The notes below the pieces were generated by a model. It saw only the letters and a list, made by a program, of their open reading frames with translations. It did not search any database and was not told the DNA's origin. A stretch of 64,000 nucleotides of DNA from Vineibacter terrae. GTDB lineage: Bacteria > Pseudomonadota > Alphaproteobacteria > Reyranellales > Reyranellaceae. The stretch is from assembly GCF_008039615.1 (NCBI RefSeq), contig NZ_VDUZ01000038.1:1-64000 (forward strand), written 5' to 3'. A program made the translations under genes and the position numbers. Each line of letters opens with the position of its first letter. Within the stretch, counting starts at the first letter, position 1. This document shows positions 61,166 through 64,000 of this stretch, piece by piece.

Positions 61166-61969
61166 ATGCGGTTTGACGGCAAGGTCGCGCTGGTCTCGGG
61201 CGCAGGGTCGGGCATCGGCCGCGCCACGGCGCTGGGCTTCGCGGCCCGTGGCGCCAAAGTGGTTGTGGCGGATATCGATGCGGCCAAGGTCGAGGCCGTG
61301 GTCGGCGAGGTCACGGCGGCCGGCGGCATCGCGGCCGGGATCGCCGCCGACGCCGCATCCCCGGCCGGCATCGACGCCATGATCGGCGGCGCGGTGCAGG
61401 TCTTCGGCGGGCTCGACATCCTGCACAACAACGCCTTCGGCCAGCCGGCGCTGCCTGCCGGCCAGAGCCGCTTGGCCCTCACCGCCGACATCGACGAGAA
61501 GGTGTGGCTGCACACGATCGAGCTCGGCCTGACCGGGGTGTTCCGCGCCACCAGGCGGGCAATCCCGGAGCTGCTCAAGCGCGGCGGCGGCGCCATCGTC
61601 AACACCGCCTCGATCTCCGGCCTGTTCGCGGACTATGCGATCGGCGCCTACAACGCCGCCAAGGCGGGTGTCATCAACCTCACGCGCGTCACGGCGATCG
61701 AGTACGCGCGCCGCGGCATTCGCGTGAACTGCGTCTGCCCCGGCGCCATCGACACGCCGCTGCTGCGGCCGTCGATGGCGCTGCCCGGCTTCGCCGACGG
61801 GACGCTGGGCGCGATCCCGATGGGGCGGCTGGGCCGGCCCGAGGAGATGGCCAATGTGGTGCTGTTCCTGGCCTCGGACCTGGCGTCCTACGTCACCGGC
61901 GCTGCGATCGTGGCCGATGGCGGCCTGACGGCGCAGACCGGGCTGCCCAACCGCCTTTCGGACGGATGA
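61166..61969 (+). CDS. Short-chain dehydrogenase/reductase
   Basis: A 267-residue classical SDR. The cofactor loop is VSGAGSGIGRATALGF, Asp in VVADIDAAK favours NAD, NNAF replaces the common NNAG, and the catalytic Ser and YxxxK are in NTASISGL and GAYNAAKAGV. ATG 61166 is nine bases after GGGAGGG; ATG 61160 is possible but too close. It probably oxidises a secondary alcohol in the same pathway as the upstream amidohydrolase. Confidence 0.92.
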   Translation: MRFDGKVALVSGAGSGIGRATALGFAARGAKVVVADIDAAKVEAVVGEVTAAGGIAAGIAADAASPAGIDAMIGGAVQVFGGLDILHNNAFGQPALPAGQSRLALTADIDEKVWLHTIELGLTGVFRATRRAIPELLKRGGGAIVNTASISGLFADYAIGAYNAAKAGVINLTRVTAIEYARRGIRVNCVCPGAIDTPLLRPSMALPGFADGTLGAIPMGRLGRPEEMANVVLFLASDLASYVTGAAIVADGGLTAQTGLPNRLSDG

Positions 61970-61981
61970 AGGATCGCGCGG

Positions 61982-62182
61982 TCAGTCCCGCTGCGCCTTG
62001 CTGAGCCGCGCCAGCTCCTCGCGCACCAGGCGCAGGGCCTCGGTCTGGCCCTGCTGCAGGTCGAGCACGCCCTGCTGGGCGCGCAGCATGGTGGCGTTGC
62101 TGATGGTCACCCGCTCGACCATCTCGGCCAGCGAGTTCACCCGGGCCTCGAGCTTCTCGAGGCGCTTCACGATATCGTCCAT
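61982..62182 (-). CDS. Small coiled-coil protein, unknown function
   Basis: A 66-residue protein that is almost entirely one heptad coiled coil (DDIVKRLEKLEARVNSLAEMVERV...). No signal or membrane segment. GGAGGGGATATGG lies before the start, a good ribosome-binding signal. It may be a conserved small structural protein; I do not recognise the family. It is convergent with the SDR gene and follows the LysR gene direction at a 66-base distance. Confidence 0.7.
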   Translation of the reverse strand: MDDIVKRLEKLEARVNSLAEMVERVTISNATMLRAQQGVLDLQQGQTEALRLVREELARLSKAQRD

Positions 62183-62248
62183 ATCCCCTCCGGTTGGCCT
62201 GGCGCCGGCGGCGCTCGCGCAGCAGGCTACCTCAAAATGCGACGGCGA

Positions 62249-63157
62249 TCAGCGGCGCCGGCGGCGTGCGCCGCCGGTGGCCGTCTCGGCGGCCGCGACG
62301 CTCTGCACCAGCCAGTCCTTGAACGCGCGCATGGCCCTGGTTTCCTGCTTGGACTTGAGCCAGGTGAGCCAATAGGCGCCTGTCGTGATCTCGACGTCGA
62401 ACGGGCGGGCCATGCGTCCCCGCCGCAGCTCGCGCGCGAACATGCGCACCGGCAGCAGCGCCACGCCGGCGCCCTGGGCGGCCGCTTCGGCCATGGTGAC
62501 CGACGAATCGAAGACGGCGCCGCGCACGACCGGGCAAGGCACGCCGGCGGCCTCGAACCACCGTGCCCATTCGTCGGCCCGATACGAGCGCAGCAGCACC
62601 TGGCGCGCCAGGTCCGCGGGCCGGCGCAGCTTCTGCGCGATCGTCGGGGCGCAGACCGGCGACAGCGGCGCCGCGAACAGCCGCGCCGCCTCGGTGCCGT
62701 GCCATGAGCCGTCGCCGAAGCGGATCGCGTAGTCGAGGCCTTCGCCTGCGATATCGACCCGGTTGTTGTTGGTCAGCAGCCGCAGGTCGACATAGGGATG
62801 CGCCTCGCAGAAGACCTTGAGCCGCGGCAGCAGCCATCCGGTCGCGAACGTGCCGACGGTGCCGACCGTGACCACGTCGCGGAAATGGCCGTCCTCGAAG
62901 CGCTCCAGCATGGCACGGATACGGCCGAACGAGTCGGCAAGCACAGGGATCAGCGCCTGGCCTTCATCGGTCAGCGCCAGGCCACGCGGCAGGCGCCGGA
63001 ACAGGCGCAGGCCCAGGATCTCCTCGAGGCCCTTCACCTGGTGGCTCACGGCGGCCTGCGTCACGCGCAGCTCCAGCCCGGCCTTGGTGAAGCTGAGATG
63101 GCGCGCCGACGCTTCGAAGGCGCGCAGCGCGTTCAACGGCACATTCGACTTCGCCAT
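62249..63157 (-). CDS. LysR-family regulator (AmpR/GcvA-like)
   Basis: A 302-residue regulator. The winged helix-turn-helix is PLNALRAFEASARHLSFTKAGLELRVTQAAVSHQVKGLEE, typical of the AmpR/GcvA branch, and the effector domain contains the LLTNNNRVDIAGEGLDYAIRFGDGSWHG segment of that branch. ATG 63157 places the start just before the HTH. It is divergent from a class A beta-lactamase gene with a 117-base gap, the arrangement of inducible beta-lactamases controlled by LysR proteins. The basic C-terminus (GGARRRRR) is unusual. Confidence 0.92.
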   Translation of the reverse strand: MAKSNVPLNALRAFEASARHLSFTKAGLELRVTQAAVSHQVKGLEEILGLRLFRRLPRGLALTDEGQALIPVLADSFGRIRAMLERFEDGHFRDVVTVGTVGTFATGWLLPRLKVFCEAHPYVDLRLLTNNNRVDIAGEGLDYAIRFGDGSWHGTEAARLFAAPLSPVCAPTIAQKLRRPADLARQVLLRSYRADEWARWFEAAGVPCPVVRGAVFDSSVTMAEAAAQGAGVALLPVRMFARELRRGRMARPFDVEITTGAYWLTWLKSKQETRAMRAFKDWLVQSVAAAETATGGARRRRR

Positions 63158-63274
63158 GACGCCAACACCCATCCGCGCGCGACCCAAATTTTCCTAGGGG
63201 CTCGCCGGATTTATGATCGTTTGTCAACAGCCGTCTGCGACGACACCTTGCGCCGGCCAGTAACGGAGAGTTGC
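63158..63274. promoter_or_regulatory. Divergent promoter/operator region of the LysR and beta-lactamase genes
   Basis: This 117-base gap is locally AT-richer (CCAAATTTTCCTAGG, GATTTATGATCGTTTGTCAA). LysR proteins bind T-N11-A sites in such gaps and control both directions. I cannot fix one site with confidence. AACGGAGAGTTGC gives the beta-lactamase ribosome-binding site. Confidence 0.5.
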
Positions 63275-64000
63275 ATGATCAATCGGCGTTCATTCACGGC
63301 AGCAGCCTGCGGCATCCTCATCGGCGGCACGGTCGCCGCCAGAACCGGCCTGGCCCGCCAGTCCGGGCTGCCCGCCACGCTTGCCGACACGTTCAAGAAG
63401 ATCGAGGCCGATAGCGGCGGTCGCCTGGGCGTGGCGGTGCTCGACACGCAGACCGGGACCAGCGCCGGCCATCGCGCTGACGAGCTCTTTGCGATGTGCA
63501 GCTCCTTCAAGATGCTGGCCGCAGCCGCGGTGCTGGCGCGGGTCGATGCCGGCAAGGAGAAGCTGGACCGGCGCGTCCCTGTCCAGGCCAGCGACATCAT
63601 CCCGTATTCGCCGGCGGTCAAGGAGCGGGTAGGCGGCACCATGTCGCTGGCGGAGCTGTGCGCGGCAACCGTGACGCTCAGCGACAATGCCGCCGCCAAC
63701 CTGATCCTGGCGACTTTCGGCGGGCCGGCGGCCGTGACAGCCTTTGTCCGCTCGATCGGCGATGGCGTCACGCGGCTCGACCGCACCGAGCCGACCCTCA
63801 ATGAGGCGCGGGCCGATGATCCGCGCGACACGACATCGCCTGCCGCCATGGCAGCGACCATCCAGAAGCTCGTGCTGGGCACGGCCCTGTCGGCCGCGTC
63901 GCGCGAGCAGCTCACGGCCTGGCTGGTCGGCAACAAGACCGGTGACGCGCGCCTGCGCGCCGGCGTGCCCAGGGACTGGCGTGTCGGCGACAAGACCGGG
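63275..64000 (+). CDS. Class A beta-lactamase, 3' end beyond the window
   Basis: Periplasmic serine hydrolase that opens beta-lactam rings; the reading frame is open from ATG 63275 to the last base (242 codons). A twin-arginine-like signal (NRRSFTAAACG) suggests Tat export. The class A motifs are complete: CSSFK with Ser76/Lys79, SDN at 136-138, EPTLN with Glu172/Asn176 and KTG at 240-242. The distances between them (60, 96 and 164 from the Ser) equal those of TEM-type enzymes (70, 130, 166, 234). Only the last about 45 residues are missing. The divergent LysR gene suggests induction. Confidence 0.92.
   Translation, partial: MINRRSFTAAACGILIGGTVAARTGLARQSGLPATLADTFKKIEADSGGRLGVAVLDTQTGTSAGHRADELFAMCSSFKMLAAAAVLARVDAGKEKLDRRVPVQASDIIPYSPAVKERVGGTMSLAELCAATVTLSDNAAANLILATFGGPAAVTAFVRSIGDGVTRLDRTEPTLNEARADDPRDTTSPAAMAATIQKLVLGTALSAASREQLTAWLVGNKTGDARLRAGVPRDWRVGDKTG

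Overview
The window is a GC-rich stretch (roughly two-thirds G+C by eye) of a bacterial chromosome. The mix of many branched-chain-type ABC transporters, luciferase-like monooxygenases, CoA-transferases, acyl-CoA enzymes and Tat-dependent periplasmic proteins, with short intergenic gaps, points to a metabolically versatile alphaproteobacterium of the Rhodospirillales/Hyphomicrobiales type. A Reyranella- or Vineibacter-like soil organism is a guess, not something shown here. I see no rRNA, tRNA, CRISPR array, transposase or phage gene. About 60 protein genes are listed.

Layout. 0.1-4.5 kb: a drug-efflux pair (HlyD-type adaptor plus 14-TM MFS pump) convergent with an ABC-F ATPase. 4.8-12 kb: a class III CoA-transferase, a serine hydrolase, a YhbW-type LLM enzyme, an unknown protein, a two-subunit 3-oxoacid CoA-transferase and a signal-less solute-binding protein. 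12.2-15 kb: an ECF sigma/anti-sigma pair divergent from a Tat-exported metallophosphoesterase and a CuA-type cupredoxin, with matching ECF-like promoters facing both ways. 15.8-20.6 kb: a complete branched-chain-type ABC transporter in which permease M and ATPase G are fused. 20.8-28.6 kb: a DUF3455 protein, four more LLM oxidoreductases, a MetE-like protein, a YfcE-like phosphodiesterase and an acetoacetate-decarboxylase-like protein. 28.7-33.3 kb: a class III adenylate cyclase, then a perfect CRP-type site, then a lipoprotein and a large zincin-like protein, neither of which I recognise.

33.4-38.6 kb holds four tandem paralogous substrate-binding proteins and the decayed 3' end of a further copy. 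38.7-51.6 kb is an acyl-CoA catabolic region: two AMP-forming acyl-CoA ligases, two acyl-CoA dehydrogenases, a fifth substrate-binding protein, a TetR regulator with a candidate operator, a DUF35/thiolase pair and a second LivGFHM transporter without its own binding protein. The orphan binding proteins could serve this transporter, delivering an acid that is activated, oxidised and cleaved by the neighbouring enzymes; this is inference. 52-62 kb: a short FtsH paralogue, a GSA-like aminotransferase, a FAH-family hydrolase, two amidohydrolases, an aldo/keto reductase, an SDR, a NIPSNAP protein and a DUF4286-like protein. The window ends with a LysR regulator divergent from a class A beta-lactamase that is cut by the window edge after its KTG motif.

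The intergenic spaces are unusually rich in short palindromic repeats, which I group as families A to E. Several copies run into the ends of genes and supply their last codons and stop. Best candidates for something undescribed: the cyclase/CRP site/lipoprotein/zincin-like locus (28.7-33.3 kb), the binding-protein array with its relic (33.4-38.6 kb), and the ECF-controlled metallophosphoesterase/CuA operon (12.2-15 kb).
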